In this document: one piece after another, positions 15,308 through 24,090 of the stretch
How positions within the stretch are numbered: the first letter of the stretch is position 1
How the letters are laid out: each line of letters begins with the position of its first letter
Assembly: GCA_964410285.1 (NCBI GenBank)
Contig: CAYPFR010000008.1
Coordinates: 1-64,000 of the forward strand
Direction: 5' to 3'
DNA length: 64,000 nucleotides
Origin: Fretibacter sp964410285
Lineage (GTDB): Bacteria > Pseudomonadota > Alphaproteobacteria > Caulobacterales > Maricaulaceae
Made by a program: the position numbers and the translations under genes
Notes under the pieces: generated by a model
What the model was told of the DNA's origin: nothing
Seen by the model: only the letters and a program-made list of their open reading frames with translations
Database searches by the model: none

Positions 15308-17101
15308 ATGGGTATCGTCCAAACAATCAAGCGCGAAACAAAATATCTCAGCGGCGTTTTGCGTATGCTCAAATCCATTAAATCAGTTGACGCAGATAGC
15401 AATAATCTGGTGCCAGATGATCTTGAAAAGCTCTGCGATAATTTTGCAGATAACATTGCATTCCTCGAAGATGACAAGACCATGACCTACGCGCAAATGG
15501 AGCGTTACGCCAATCAGGTTGCCAATTGGGCCCTGTCCGAAGGCTGTCGTGCGGGGGATACGGTCTGCGTCTTCCTGCGTAATCGTATGGAATATGTTGC
15601 GATCTGGTTTGGTTTATCCAAAGTCGGAATTGTGCCCGCCCTTTTAAATTTTCAACTTGCCGGCCCCGCCCTTAGCCATTGCGTCAATATCTCAAAATCC
15701 AAAATGGTTATCATTGATCACGAAATGCTCGCGCAATGGGAGACGGCAGCCGGTGAGGTTAAAGACAATCCAAAAGTCTTTGTCGGCTTTGACAGCGTCA
15801 AGGGCTATGCGAGTTTTGACGATGCGATAAAGGCCGCCAGTGAGGAGCGTCCGCCCCGATCGGCTCGAGCGGGCATAATCGCGGGCGACCAAGTGATGAA
15901 AATGTTCACCTCAGGCACGACCGGCCTGCCCAAAGCGGCCAAAGTCACCCATGTACGCGCACAAAATTATATGCGAGGCTTTGCGGCGGGCGCGCAGACA
16001 ACGCCAAGTGACCGAATGCTCATGGTCCTGCCCATGTATCACGCCACAGGCGGGCTTTGCGGCGTTGGGGCCGCGATCAGCAATGGCGGCGGCGTGATTG
16101 TGCGGCCAAAGTTTTCGGCCTCGGCCTTTTGGGACGAAGCCGTAAAATATGACGCCACTTTGTTTATGTATGTCGGGGAACTTTGCCGCTTTCTAAATTC
16201 CACACCGCCCCACCCGAAAGAACGCGCCCACAAAATTCGTTGGGCGATGGGAAATGGCCTGCGTCCCGAAGTCTGGGGAGATTTTGTGACCCGCTTTAAC
16301 ATCCCCCATGTGATCGAATTTTACGGCGCAACAGAAGGTAATGTCAGCCTGATTAATCTGGATGGACCCATTGGCGCGGTGGGACGCGCTCCCAACTATT
16401 TGAAGTCTAAATTCAATTGCGACATCATTCATTACGATGTCGAGAGCGGCACAAATGGACGCGGGGCGGATGGCTTTTGCATCCGGACAGAAAACGAAGA
16501 AGTCGGCGAGCTTATCGGAGAAATTCGAAACGATGATCCGCGCTTTCGTTTTGAGGGTTATGCCAATAAGGACGCGACCAAGAAGAAAATTTTGCGTGAT
16601 GTTTTCACCAAAGGCGATGCGTGGTTCCGCACAGGGGATTTGATGAAACGCGATAGCCTTGGCTATTATTATTTTATGGACCGCGTCGGGGATACGTATC
16701 GCTGGAAAGCGGAGAATGTCGCTACGGGCGAAGTGGCTGCTGTGCTTTCAGGTTTTGAAGGCATCACCCAAGCCAACGTCTACGGCGTTCAGGTCCCGGG
16801 CTACGATGGCCGGGCGGGCATGGCGTCACTCGTCTCAGAGGACTTGCCTGACCTTAGCGCCCTTAAAACTCATATTGAAAACAGCCTGCCCCATTATGCG
16901 CAGCCTGTCTTCCTTCGCATTTCCAAAGAGACTGACACGACCAGCACATTCAAGTTCAAAAAAACTAATCTCGTGAAGGCGGGCTTTGATCCTGCCAATA
17001 TTTCAGAGCCGCTTTATTACGCCGATAGTCGCAAAAATAAATATGTGAAAATCACGCCCTCAGTTTTCAAGAAAATCTGCGATGGCACGATCCGGCTGTA
17101 A
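15308..17101 (+). CDS. Long-chain acyl-CoA synthetase, FATP/SLC27 type
   Basis: A 597-residue member of the ANL adenylating superfamily that activates long or very long chain fatty acids to CoA thioesters. P-loop-like motif MFTSGTTGLPKAAKVTH is at about residues 200-216. VLPMYHATGG, EFYGATEGN and the hinge region WFRTGDLMKRD..GYYYFMDRVGDTYRWKAENV are the FATP signatures. GAAGGTG precedes the ATG. The stop codon overlaps the ATG of the DUF924 gene (TAATG), so the two are translationally coupled. Confidence 0.9.
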   Translation: MGIVQTIKRETKYLSGVLRMLKSIKSVDADSNNLVPDDLEKLCDNFADNIAFLEDDKTMTYAQMERYANQVANWALSEGCRAGDTVCVFLRNRMEYVAIWFGLSKVGIVPALLNFQLAGPALSHCVNISKSKMVIIDHEMLAQWETAAGEVKDNPKVFVGFDSVKGYASFDDAIKAASEERPPRSARAGIIAGDQVMKMFTSGTTGLPKAAKVTHVRAQNYMRGFAAGAQTTPSDRMLMVLPMYHATGGLCGVGAAISNGGGVIVRPKFSASAFWDEAVKYDATLFMYVGELCRFLNSTPPHPKERAHKIRWAMGNGLRPEVWGDFVTRFNIPHVIEFYGATEGNVSLINLDGPIGAVGRAPNYLKSKFNCDIIHYDVESGTNGRGADGFCIRTENEEVGELIGEIRNDDPRFRFEGYANKDATKKKILRDVFTKGDAWFRTGDLMKRDSLGYYYFMDRVGDTYRWKAENVATGEVAAVLSGFEGITQANVYGVQVPGYDGRAGMASLVSEDLPDLSALKTHIENSLPHYAQPVFLRISKETDTTSTFKFKKTNLVKAGFDPANISEPLYYADSRKNKYVKITPSVFKKICDGTIRL

Positions 17102-17658
17102 TGCAAACACCGGATGCTATCTTAGACTTCTGGTTCAAAGACGCGGGGCCAACCCATTGGTTTCAAGCCAGCGATGCGTTTGACGCGCGCGTGCGGCGGG
17201 AATTTGAAATCACCGCCGTTGATCTGGCGGCTGGATTCTCGCGCGGCAAACCCCATCCATGGGAAGACGCGGCCGAGAGCTGCCTTGCCCTTATTATCGC
17301 GCTTGATCAATTCTCGCGCAATATGTACCGCGGCACGCGCGCTGCCTTTGCGTGGGATCCACTTGCCCTTGGCGCGGCAAAGCGTATGACGGAGCGCAAT
17401 CAAGATCTAAAAGTTAATCAGTCTCGCCGCGCCTTTGTGTACATGCCTTTTATGCATAGCGAGACAGCAGATGATCAAGCCCGCTGCGTTGCGCTTTGCG
17501 ATCAACGGCTGGAGGATGCCAGCACGCTGCACCATGCCAAGGAACATCAGAAGCTAATCACGCGCTTTGGGCGATTCCCGCATAGAAACGAGATTTTGGG
17601 CCGTCAATCCACGCCGCAAGAATTGCAGTTTTTAGCAAATAAGGGATATTCACCCTAG
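17101..17658 (+). CDS. DUF924 family protein
   Basis: 185 residues. ILDFWFKD at the N-terminus, DQFSRNMYRGTRAAFAWDPLAL and FVYMPFMHSE, then GRFPHRNEILGRQSTPQELQFL are the conserved blocks of DUF924, an alpha-helical TPR-like family of unknown function. Its ATG overlaps the stop of the acyl-CoA synthetase by one base (TAATG). This tight coupling may hint at a role in fatty-acid handling, but that is only inference from position. Confidence 0.9.
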   Translation: MQTPDAILDFWFKDAGPTHWFQASDAFDARVRREFEITAVDLAAGFSRGKPHPWEDAAESCLALIIALDQFSRNMYRGTRAAFAWDPLALGAAKRMTERNQDLKVNQSRRAFVYMPFMHSETADDQARCVALCDQRLEDASTLHHAKEHQKLITRFGRFPHRNEILGRQSTPQELQFLANKGYSP

Positions 17659-17736
17659 CCCGCACGGGTTATGACGTCGCGAGCCTCCGATATTGCAGGC
17701 TGCTTACGCCAAACGAATTTGACAATTGAGTAATCT

Positions 17737-18681
17737 ATGAAGTCTCCCAAAGATTTTGCTGCAGAATTTACCGCGAGTATGAAAGAGCGTGTCGAGCGCC
17801 TAAAAGATCCTGAAACGGTTTATACGATCCACAATAATATCCGGCGAATGACCAATCAATTTGACATGCCCGGACCAGATATGGGCGCGGTCACAGACTT
17901 TAATATTCCAAATGACGAATTTCCTGTACCAGCGCGGCTATATACCCCCATACAAGCCAGCCGAACGCCCGGCCCAACCTTGATCTACCTTCACGGCGGC
18001 GGCTTTGTCACCTGCTCTATTGAAAGCCATGAAGGCCTTTGCAAACGTATCGCCAGCGGAAGCGGTTACCGCGTATTATCCGTCGATTACCGCCTCGCCC
18101 CGCAATATCCTTATCCTGCCGGCCCCCTTGACTGCGAAGCGGCATTGCTTTGGGCCTTAGAGGGGCACGGCGAGGAAGAGTACGGCATTGATCCCGCACG
18201 CATTGCCCTTGGCGGGGACAGCGCCGGCGGCAATATGACGGCCTATCTAACGCAAAAATACCGAGACCGCTTAACCGCGCAAGTCTTGCTCTACCCGCTT
18301 ATGCAGCTTGTAAAGTTAAAGCCGCCAAAGCCCGGACCGCAAGACTGGCTCCAGCTTGGCTTTATGGCGCTCAAATTTATTGACGAGCATTATGTCGGCG
18401 ATAGCGACCCGCATGACAAACGCCTCTCCCCCCTTTTTGAGAAAGATCTAAACAACCTCCCGCCCAGCTATGTTCTAACCTGCGGGCTCGATCCCTTGCG
18501 CGATGAAGGCAAGCTTTATGCCGATAATATGAAGGCCTTTGGTACACGGGTCATTTATGCACATGAGCGCGCCATGCCCCATGGCTTTTTAAACTTCTCG
18601 CGCGCCTTTCCTAAGGGACGGAAAATTCCGATGGATATTGCCGATTTTCTGCGCGAGAGCTTTGAAGCGAAAGAGGCCTAA
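17737..18681 (+). CDS. Alpha/beta hydrolase, hormone-sensitive lipase family esterase
   Basis: 314 residues. The oxyanion motif YLHGGGFVTCS (about residues 87-97) and nucleophile motif GGDSAGGNMTAYL (about 160) are those of HSL/GDSAG carboxylesterases (family IV). Catalytic Asp is probably in CGLDPLRDEG and His in MPHGFLNFSR. It has no signal peptide, so it is cytosolic. Substrates are likely short to medium acyl esters. The stop overlaps the ATG of selO by one base (TAATG). Confidence 0.9.
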   Translation: MKSPKDFAAEFTASMKERVERLKDPETVYTIHNNIRRMTNQFDMPGPDMGAVTDFNIPNDEFPVPARLYTPIQASRTPGPTLIYLHGGGFVTCSIESHEGLCKRIASGSGYRVLSVDYRLAPQYPYPAGPLDCEAALLWALEGHGEEEYGIDPARIALGGDSAGGNMTAYLTQKYRDRLTAQVLLYPLMQLVKLKPPKPGPQDWLQLGFMALKFIDEHYVGDSDPHDKRLSPLFEKDLNNLPPSYVLTCGLDPLRDEGKLYADNMKAFGTRVIYAHERAMPHGFLNFSRAFPKGRKIPMDIADFLRESFEAKEA

Positions 18682-20033
18682 TGGCCAGCTATCGCCCCAG
18701 CCTCGCCATTGAGGCTCTTGGCAGCGAATTTTATGATGCCGTCACCCCTGCTGACTTTCCGATGCTCAAATTACGCTACCGCAATGACGCGGCGGCAAAA
18801 TCTGTCGGGCTTTCAGATTTAACGTCCGAGGATTGGTTGTCTCATTTTGGCCGCTTCGAGCCCTTGGAAGGATCTTTGGCCGCGCCGCTCGCCCTGCGGT
18901 ATCACGGTCATCAATTTCAGACCTATAACCCAGAATTAGGTGATGGGCGCGGATTCCTATTTGCGCAACTAGTCGGCGATAACGAACGGCTGCTTGACTT
19001 GGGGACCAAGGGCTCGGGGCAAACGCCCTATTCGCGGCGCGGGGACGGGCGGCTGACCCTTCTTGGCGGCGTGCGCGAAGTTCTGGCGACCAGCTATTTG
19101 GAATGGCTTGGTGTGCCGACATCGCGCAGCTTTAGCCTAATTGAAACCGGGGAAGCCCTCACGCGAGGGGATGAGCCGTCGCCGGCGCGTTCCTGCGTGC
19201 TCACCCGGCTGTCACACTCTCATATTCGTTTTGGGACATTTCAACGCCTTGCCTATTTCAACGATACTGAAAACCTTGAAAAGCTCACAAATTATTGCTG
19301 CCATCACTATTACCCAGAGGCGAACAATGCGGCGGAATTGCTGGAGGCTTGTGCGCGGCGTTGCGCCGATACCACAGCAAGCTGGATGGCCGGCGGATTT
19401 GTTCACGGCGTGCTCAATACCGATAATATGAACATAACCGGGGAGAGTTTTGACTATGGTCCCTACCGGTTTTTGCCCATTTTGCAATCAGGGCATACCG
19501 CTGCCTATTTCGACCATAGCGGGCTTTATGCTTTTGGGCGGCAGCCCGACGCTGTCTATTGGAACCTCACCCGTCTGGCACAGAGCCTGTCATTGATCAC
19601 AGACGACCAAGCGCTACTCGCCGCGCTTGAGGCCTTCGCCCCCGCTTACCGCGAGGCGCTGCGGGACCGCGTTTTTAGCCGCCTTGGGATCGCCACGAAA
19701 AACTTGGATGCAGATACCGCCTTTGTTCTGCAAACATTTAGCTGGCTAGAATCCGCCGCCGTGCCGTGGCCGCAGTTCTGGCAAGACTGGCAGGGCGGGG
19801 CCACGCGAGAGTCAGTGGCCAGCGGCTCGCCCAATAAGGGCTATTACAGCGGCAGCGAATTCACGCGCTGGAGGAAAGCCCTTAGCGCCTATGAAGACAC
19901 GAGAGAGGGACCGGAGGCTGCGCGCCCGCCAAGTCTTCTCTACAGCGAGATTGGCGCGCTTTGGGCACCAATTGCCGAGCACGATGACTGGTCGGCCTTT
20001 GAGGCCAAGCTGAAAAGCTTTACGAGGCCGTAA
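18681..20033 (+). CDS. selO: Protein adenylyltransferase SelO (YdiU/UPF0061)
   Basis: A 450-residue pseudokinase-fold enzyme that transfers AMP to protein Ser/Thr/Tyr residues in redox-related targets. YHGHQFQTYNPELGDGRG, GTKGSGQTPYSRRGDGRLTLLGGVRE and SYLEWLGVPTSRS lead the domain, and HGVLNTDNMNITGESFDYGPY is the metal/ATP-binding region (N, D). It is slightly shorter than the usual 470-490 residues at the C-terminus and lacks the terminal selenocysteine or cysteine tail seen in some relatives. Translationally coupled to the upstream esterase. Confidence 0.95.
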   Translation: MASYRPSLAIEALGSEFYDAVTPADFPMLKLRYRNDAAAKSVGLSDLTSEDWLSHFGRFEPLEGSLAAPLALRYHGHQFQTYNPELGDGRGFLFAQLVGDNERLLDLGTKGSGQTPYSRRGDGRLTLLGGVREVLATSYLEWLGVPTSRSFSLIETGEALTRGDEPSPARSCVLTRLSHSHIRFGTFQRLAYFNDTENLEKLTNYCCHHYYPEANNAAELLEACARRCADTTASWMAGGFVHGVLNTDNMNITGESFDYGPYRFLPILQSGHTAAYFDHSGLYAFGRQPDAVYWNLTRLAQSLSLITDDQALLAALEAFAPAYREALRDRVFSRLGIATKNLDADTAFVLQTFSWLESAAVPWPQFWQDWQGGATRESVASGSPNKGYYSGSEFTRWRKALSAYEDTREGPEAARPPSLLYSEIGALWAPIAEHDDWSAFEAKLKSFTRP

Positions 20034-20073
20034 ATTTATACGATAGTTACGCGGAAACCTCAGGAGACTAGAT

Positions 20074-20778
20074 ATGACCCTCAAGACGATAACCGCTGGA
20101 TTGTTCACCCTTGCCTTGCTCACCGCCTGCTCGGGGCAGACCCAATCTGCGGCCGAAAACGCCGCCGAGACCCTAAAGGCCAAAGCCGGAGAAACCACTG
20201 AAAAAATGGCGGATGCTGTGAAGTCGGGCGTCGATATTTCCGAGTTGCCCAAAGGGATTTACCAGTCCGAGTCGGGTCACGCCTATATCGCCTTTTCCTA
20301 TAATCATCAGGGCTATTCCAAACCGATTATACGCTGGGGGGAGTTTGACGCTACAGTTGCGCTTAACCCCGAGGATCCCGAAAAATCTGGTGTTGGCGTC
20401 GTTATTGATGTCGCCTCTGTGGATACGGGCGTGCCAGTTTTTGACGAGCATCTTGTCAGCCCCGACTGGTTTAACGCCGCGCAATACCCCGAAATTGTTT
20501 TCCAGAACACAAATATTAATCAAACTAGCCTCGGTAAGGGGACGCTGACGGGTGATTTAATGATCAAAGGCGTCACAAAGCCTGTGACCCTTGATGTGAC
20601 TCTCAATAAAATTGGTAATCATTTCCGCTCAAAAAAACCTATGTTTGGTATCTCGGCAACAGGCGCTCTCAAGCGCTCTGACTTTGGAATAGATAGATAC
20701 GCCCCGATGGCTGATGATATCAATTTAATGATCGAGATTGAGTTCATCAAGGAACCCCACGAGACCGACGAAGAATAA
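20074..20778 (+). CDS. YceI-family lipoprotein
   Basis: 234 residues. A lipoprotein signal (LFTLALLTACSG, cysteine at about 20) and an Ala/Glu/Lys-rich helical linker are followed by a YceI lipocalin-like beta barrel: HAYIAFSYNHQGYSK, WGEFDATVALNPEDPEKSGV, GTLTGDLMIKGVTKPVTLDV and MFGISATGALKRSDFGI. YceI proteins bind isoprenoid or other amphiphilic ligands in the periplasm. This one is probably membrane-anchored. Ribosome-binding site GGAG lies 8 bases upstream. Confidence 0.92.
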   Translation: MTLKTITAGLFTLALLTACSGQTQSAAENAAETLKAKAGETTEKMADAVKSGVDISELPKGIYQSESGHAYIAFSYNHQGYSKPIIRWGEFDATVALNPEDPEKSGVGVVIDVASVDTGVPVFDEHLVSPDWFNAAQYPEIVFQNTNINQTSLGKGTLTGDLMIKGVTKPVTLDVTLNKIGNHFRSKKPMFGISATGALKRSDFGIDRYAPMADDINLMIEIEFIKEPHETDEE

Positions 20779-20830
20779 AGGCCGCCTCGGCTCTATCGTA
20801 ATGCGCCCAGGCCCGACCCCTAAAAAGGCA

Positions 20831-20907
20831 TGGCGTCCCCGGGTGGATTCGAACCACCGGCCTACAGATTAGGAATCTGTTGCTCTATCCGGCTGAGCTA
20901 CGGGAAC
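20831..20907 (-). tRNA. tRNA-Arg (anticodon CCT)
   Basis: A 77-nt cloverleaf on the minus strand. Acceptor GTTCCCG pairs with CGGGGAC, followed by G and an encoded CCA. TAGCTCAG..GAGCA forms the D arm, ACAGA/TCTGT encloses the loop TTCCTAA with anticodon CCT, and GGTTCGAATCC is the T loop. It decodes AGG. Confidence 0.97.
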
Positions 20908-20989
20908 GCGTCCCCTTATTTTAGCGCCGGCTTTGCCCTCTGCAAGGCATAGTGTGGACACGGGCCGGGATTTCCGTCATTGTCGGAAT

Positions 20990-21853
20990 ATGAAACGCAC
21001 AGGGCTAAAGGCGCGATCAACACTCAGGCGGAAATTTTCAGCGCGGCGCGGTTTCGCAGGGCTCGCCGCCGCGCTCATCTTCAGTGCTACCTCCCTTGGC
21101 GCAAATAAACTTAAGCTGACCGCCGGAGAAATTGGCGTGGCCGCCTCTGTGCTGGACGGCGATACGCTCTATTTGGAAGACGGGCTAAAGGTGCGGCTGT
21201 CCGCCATTCAAGCGCCCAAACTGCCGCTGGGGCGAAAGGGGTTCAAGGCTTGGCCCATGGGTGAGGAGGCCAAAGCCGCCCTCACCGCCCTCACTCAGGG
21301 CCGCCGCGTACAGCTTTATTACGGCGGCAATAAGCGTGACCGTTACGGGCGAGCCCTAGCGCAGCTTTACACACTAACTGCGCGCGGAGATCGGGACCTT
21401 TGGATTCAAGAAGAAATGATCCGCCTCGGCCTTGCCCGGGTCTATACGTGGCCCGACACATGGCAGGACAGCGAGGCGCTTTACGCAGCGGAACGCGCGG
21501 CGCGGGCCAGTGAACGCGGGATATGGGGCGACCCCTATTACGCTGTGCGCTCCCCCGACCCGAACGCCCTTGCGCAGGACATCGATAGTTTTCAGCTCGT
21601 TGAGGGGATCATTACCTCCGCAGCTGACGTGCGCGGGACGGTTTATCTAAATTTTGGCGCGGATTACAAAACCGATTTCACGATTGCCGTCTCCAAGAAA
21701 GATCGCCGTACTTTGGTAAAATCGGGTATGGACCCGATGGCCCTTGAGGGTGCGCGCGTGCGCATTCGCGGATGGGTAGAGCTTTCCAATGGGCCGATGA
21801 TCTGGTGGGATGATCCCAAGCGGCTAGAGATATTGGACGGTCAAGCTTCGTAA
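20990..21853 (+). CDS. Thermonuclease-like (SNase domain) exported protein
   Basis: 287 residues from the ATG at 20990; a frame upstream extends to 20933 but would run into the tRNA promoter region. A basic N-terminus (KARSTLRRKFSARRG) and a hydrophobic stretch (FAGLAAALIFSATSLGA) suggest export. The SNase OB-fold follows: VLDGDTLYLEDGLKVRLSAI, then GRRVQLYYGGNKRDRYGRALAQL, LGLARVY and AERAARASERGIWGDP, with the Asp/Arg/Glu constellation of staphylococcal nuclease partly kept. A C-terminal OB-like region ends the protein. It may cleave DNA or RNA in the periplasm. Confidence 0.85.
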   Translation: MKRTGLKARSTLRRKFSARRGFAGLAAALIFSATSLGANKLKLTAGEIGVAASVLDGDTLYLEDGLKVRLSAIQAPKLPLGRKGFKAWPMGEEAKAALTALTQGRRVQLYYGGNKRDRYGRALAQLYTLTARGDRDLWIQEEMIRLGLARVYTWPDTWQDSEALYAAERAARASERGIWGDPYYAVRSPDPNALAQDIDSFQLVEGIITSAADVRGTVYLNFGADYKTDFTIAVSKKDRRTLVKSGMDPMALEGARVRIRGWVELSNGPMIWWDDPKRLEILDGQAS

Positions 21854-21878
21854 GCACTCAAGCACTTGGAGTGCGCAT

Positions 21879-21902
21879 AAAAAAGCCCGCTCAAGAGCGG
21901 GC
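21879..21902 (-). terminator. Intrinsic terminator of the cold-shock gene
   Basis: On the minus strand GCCCGCTC/GAGCGGGC (21902-21885) is followed by six T residues (21884-21879), 25 bp after the csp stop codon. Confidence 0.9.
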
Positions 21903-21926
21903 CTTCCATTCAATAAAGCGCAAGCG

Positions 21927-22148
21927 CTAGTCAGCCATGCTGATGTTTTCGACGGCAGTTTTGCCGCTGCGCTCGTTGACAGCTGTGTCAAATTGGACTT
22001 TGTCACCATCATTTAGCCCTTGCAGGCCAGCGCGCTGCAAAGCAGAGATGTGTACAAAGACATCTCCGCCTCCGTCATCAGGTTGGATAAAGCCAAAGCC
22101 TTTGGTGGAGTTAAAGAACTTAACAGTCCCTGTTTTCATTTCTGACAT
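21927..22148 (-). CDS. Cold-shock domain protein
   Basis: 73 residues, a single OB-fold cold-shock domain. GTVKFFNSTKGFGFIQPDDGGGDVFVHISALQRAG contains RNP1 (KGFGFI) and RNP2 (DVFVHIS). It binds single-stranded RNA/DNA and melts RNA structure. AAAGG stands 9 bases before the ATG. Nearly 200 bp separate it from the next gene upstream, with a possible promoter (TTGAAA, 17 bases, TATCGA; about 22,290-22,262), implying a long 5' leader as is common for cold-shock genes. A strong terminator follows. Confidence 0.95.
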   Translation of the reverse strand: MSEMKTGTVKFFNSTKGFGFIQPDDGGGDVFVHISALQRAGLQGLNDGDKVQFDTAVNERSGKTAVENISMAD

Positions 22149-22347
22149 GTGATAATACCTTTCACGTCATTTTGCATTCCCCAACACGGGGTCTGCGGAA
22201 GTCGATCAAAGTATAGTCACTCAGTATTGACGGCAGAGCCGAAAGCCGGGTTGTCTGGCTGTAATCGATAACTTCTCATACCACGCTTTTCAAGCGAAGT
22301 ATATAGCGGCGATTCGCGCGGCAATTTGGAGCTATCAGCCAAGCTCC

Positions 22348-22905
22348 CTATTCGTGACCCCCGCGAAAATTATCCTTTGATTTACAGCTTTTCTCAAAAC
22401 ACTGACGCAGACGTTTGATCTGCTTTGGTTCAGGTGATTGCATGACAGGCTCGCGGAGCGAAAATACGTAATTTGGACATGGCCCTATCTCAAGTAGCGG
22501 CGGCTGGTTTTGACGCGCTTTGACAAATGCGATCACGGGCTTACCGGGAGTCGGTACACTGGCGCACCACGGCCCCGCGCATGTCAGCTTGATTTCAACC
22601 GGCATCGCGCGAAGCTGGCTATCATATTGCGGCATTTGCGACAGACCGATACCGTCAAAGCGGGCGGGCACGCTACGTGCAAGGGGCGGCTTGAACGGGA
22701 ATTGAGTTCCAAGGCCTGGGTCATAGTCTTGCTTTGGCTGGGGCGGCGTTTCAAATGTCCCGACAAATATATAATAAAGATCATCGCTCGCCTTTGCGGA
22801 CTCCATTGTCCGCGCCAAATCCGGCCGCACGCAGGATAAAGCCAGTGCGCTTTCAGAAAGCATTAGCGCAGCGGCGGCCACCGTTAAAACCCGTCTCATC
22901 AACAT
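22348..22905 (-). CDS. Exported protein of unknown function
   Basis: 185 residues from the ATG at 22905, which has GAGG 8 bases upstream. A signal peptide (RRVLTVAAAALMLSESALA) is followed by SCVRPDL, a motif common at the mature N-terminus of secreted alphaproteobacterial proteins of unknown function. Five further cysteines (for example LTCAGPWCAS, GPCPN, CFEKSC) suggest disulfides in the periplasm. I do not recognise a domain. It is divergent from dgkA, with a CtrA-type box in the gap. Confidence 0.65.
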   Translation of the reverse strand: MLMRRVLTVAAAALMLSESALALSCVRPDLARTMESAKASDDLYYIFVGTFETPPQPKQDYDPGLGTQFPFKPPLARSVPARFDGIGLSQMPQYDSQLRAMPVEIKLTCAGPWCASVPTPGKPVIAFVKARQNQPPLLEIGPCPNYVFSLREPVMQSPEPKQIKRLRQCFEKSCKSKDNFRGGHE

Positions 22906-22956
22906 ATTCAGATCCTCTATATTTAACCGCGTAACCCATCCCATCTGAACCTAAGC

Positions 22957-22971
22957 TTAAGCGCCTGTTAA
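22957..22971. promoter_or_regulatory. Perfect CtrA-type box (TTAA-N7-TTAA)
   Basis: TTAA at 22957-22960 and 22968-22971 separated by seven bases, in the divergent gap between an exported protein and dgkA. This matches the core of the CtrA cell-cycle regulator site. Binding is inferred. Confidence 0.5.
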
Positions 22972-23111
22972 TCACCGTTTCAAGATCGGGGTAACGCCGG
23001 ACCGCCTGCAGGCGGCAGAGGAAGCGGGGCCGTTTGCAAATTACCGCGATGAGCGCTAAACCAAACCGCGCCGTCAACCGCCGACACCAAAAGCTTTTCC
23101 AAAGAGACCCT

Positions 23112-23510
23112 ATGCTTAGAAAACTTGCCGTTCAGATCAAAAATGCTTCCCGCTATAGCTTTGACGGCTGCCTTTATATGCTGCGCAATGAATTTGCCGC
23201 CCGCGTCGAGGTCTATGCCTATTTTTGGATGATGGTCGCTTTGGTTTGCCTTAAGGCCTCAGGCATTATCCTATTAATTTTGACCGCTCTGTTCCTGATT
23301 ACGCTGGCTATTGAAGCGCTGAACACAGCAATCGAAGTCATCATTGACCGCGTCAGCCCCGAAATATCGCCCGCCGGTAAACACGCCAAAGACCTCGGTA
23401 GCTTCGCGGTCTTTTGTATGCTCAGCGTCAACACGCTCTACTTCATCTGGGCCCTGAGCCAAACAGACGCCGTCGCGCGGCTGTTGCAAGGGGCGTTCCC
23501 TGCGGGGTAG
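23112..23510 (+). CDS. dgkA: Diacylglycerol kinase
   Basis: 132 residues from the ATG at 23112, preceded by AAAGAG. A small trimeric membrane kinase that phosphorylates diacylglycerol to phosphatidate. Three transmembrane helices are visible, and the signature ALNTAIEVIIDRVSPE..AKDLGSFAV, with the catalytic Glu/Asn and Asp, is intact. Upstream in-frame ATGs (23034, 23049) would add a basic, non-conserved N-terminus. It is convergent with the BLUF-like gene. Confidence 0.9.
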   Translation: MLRKLAVQIKNASRYSFDGCLYMLRNEFAARVEVYAYFWMMVALVCLKASGIILLILTALFLITLAIEALNTAIEVIIDRVSPEISPAGKHAKDLGSFAVFCMLSVNTLYFIWALSQTDAVARLLQGAFPAG

Positions 23511-23562
23511 CCCGAGGGGCTGAGTGTAAAGCTGGCCGTCCTGAGCCCGCGAATGCGCAAAA

Positions 23563-23994
23563 TTATGCGGCAGCCGAAATATCTGGATCAAGATAAGCCT
23601 CCGCTAAAATTCGCATCTTGGTGGATAAGGTCGATGGCCATGCCGACTGTAGAGTGTCGGGGGTCAAAGGCCGAACAGACTCGCTTGGCGAAAAGTCCAC
23701 GCCCAAATTCAGCCAGAGAGAATATGTCTGAAATTCGCGAGACGAAATCAGGCGCTGCACGTGCAAAATAATCTTCCCGCTTATCGGGTCTTGGCGGATA
23801 GCCTCAAAATAGCGCGCGACAACCTCTTCAGGTCCTTCGGTAATCGCTAAAGCCTGTTGACGATTCGCAAAAACCCGGCCTGTTATGCCGAAATGTCTAC
23901 AAACTTTTGAACTTAGCTCACAGGTCTGAAACGCACTTTCGGGGGTAAGCTCTGAAACTAAAATAGACGTGTAAATATATTGTGCGAAAGCCAT
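23563..23994 (-). CDS. Degenerate BLUF-fold protein lacking photochemical residues
   Basis: 143 residues. YIYTSILVSEL, FGITGRVFA, AITEGPEEVVARYFEAIRQDP and REFQTYSLWLNLG align with BLUF domains. By the spacing of AppA (Tyr21/Asn45/Gln63/Trp104), the flavin-contacting positions are Tyr8 (kept), Cys32 instead of Asn, Ala50 instead of Gln, and Tyr91 instead of Trp. Without Asn and Gln it should not make the BLUF photocycle and may not bind FAD. The related gene at 26,715 has all four. It may be a light-independent partner or a diverged duplicate. Confidence 0.75.
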   Translation of the reverse strand: MAFAQYIYTSILVSELTPESAFQTCELSSKVCRHFGITGRVFANRQQALAITEGPEEVVARYFEAIRQDPISGKIILHVQRLISSREFQTYSLWLNLGVDFSPSESVRPLTPDTLQSAWPSTLSTKMRILAEAYLDPDISAAA

Positions 23995-24057
23995 ACGGGC
24001 CTGTTATGCCCCGCAGATTTCATTTCCCTTAGCAGACGCAGTTAAGAGGGGATAAAT

Positions 24058-24090
24058 GGGGGAATAGGTTTTCTGATGTCCTATTCCCCC
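24058..24090 (-). terminator. 11-bp perfect inverted repeat over the thiC stop
   Basis: GGGGGAATAGG and its complement (24090-24080 and 24068-24058) with an 11-base loop. The left arm includes the thiC stop codon. On the minus strand ATTTAT follows; on the plus strand GCTTTTAAAT follows. A terminator or mRNA-stabilising hairpin. Confidence 0.6.

Noticed and set aside
17101..18681. Frameshifts at the acyl-CoA synthetase/DUF924 and esterase/SelO junctions
   Set aside because: Both are clean TAATG stop-start overlaps between complete, distinct proteins.
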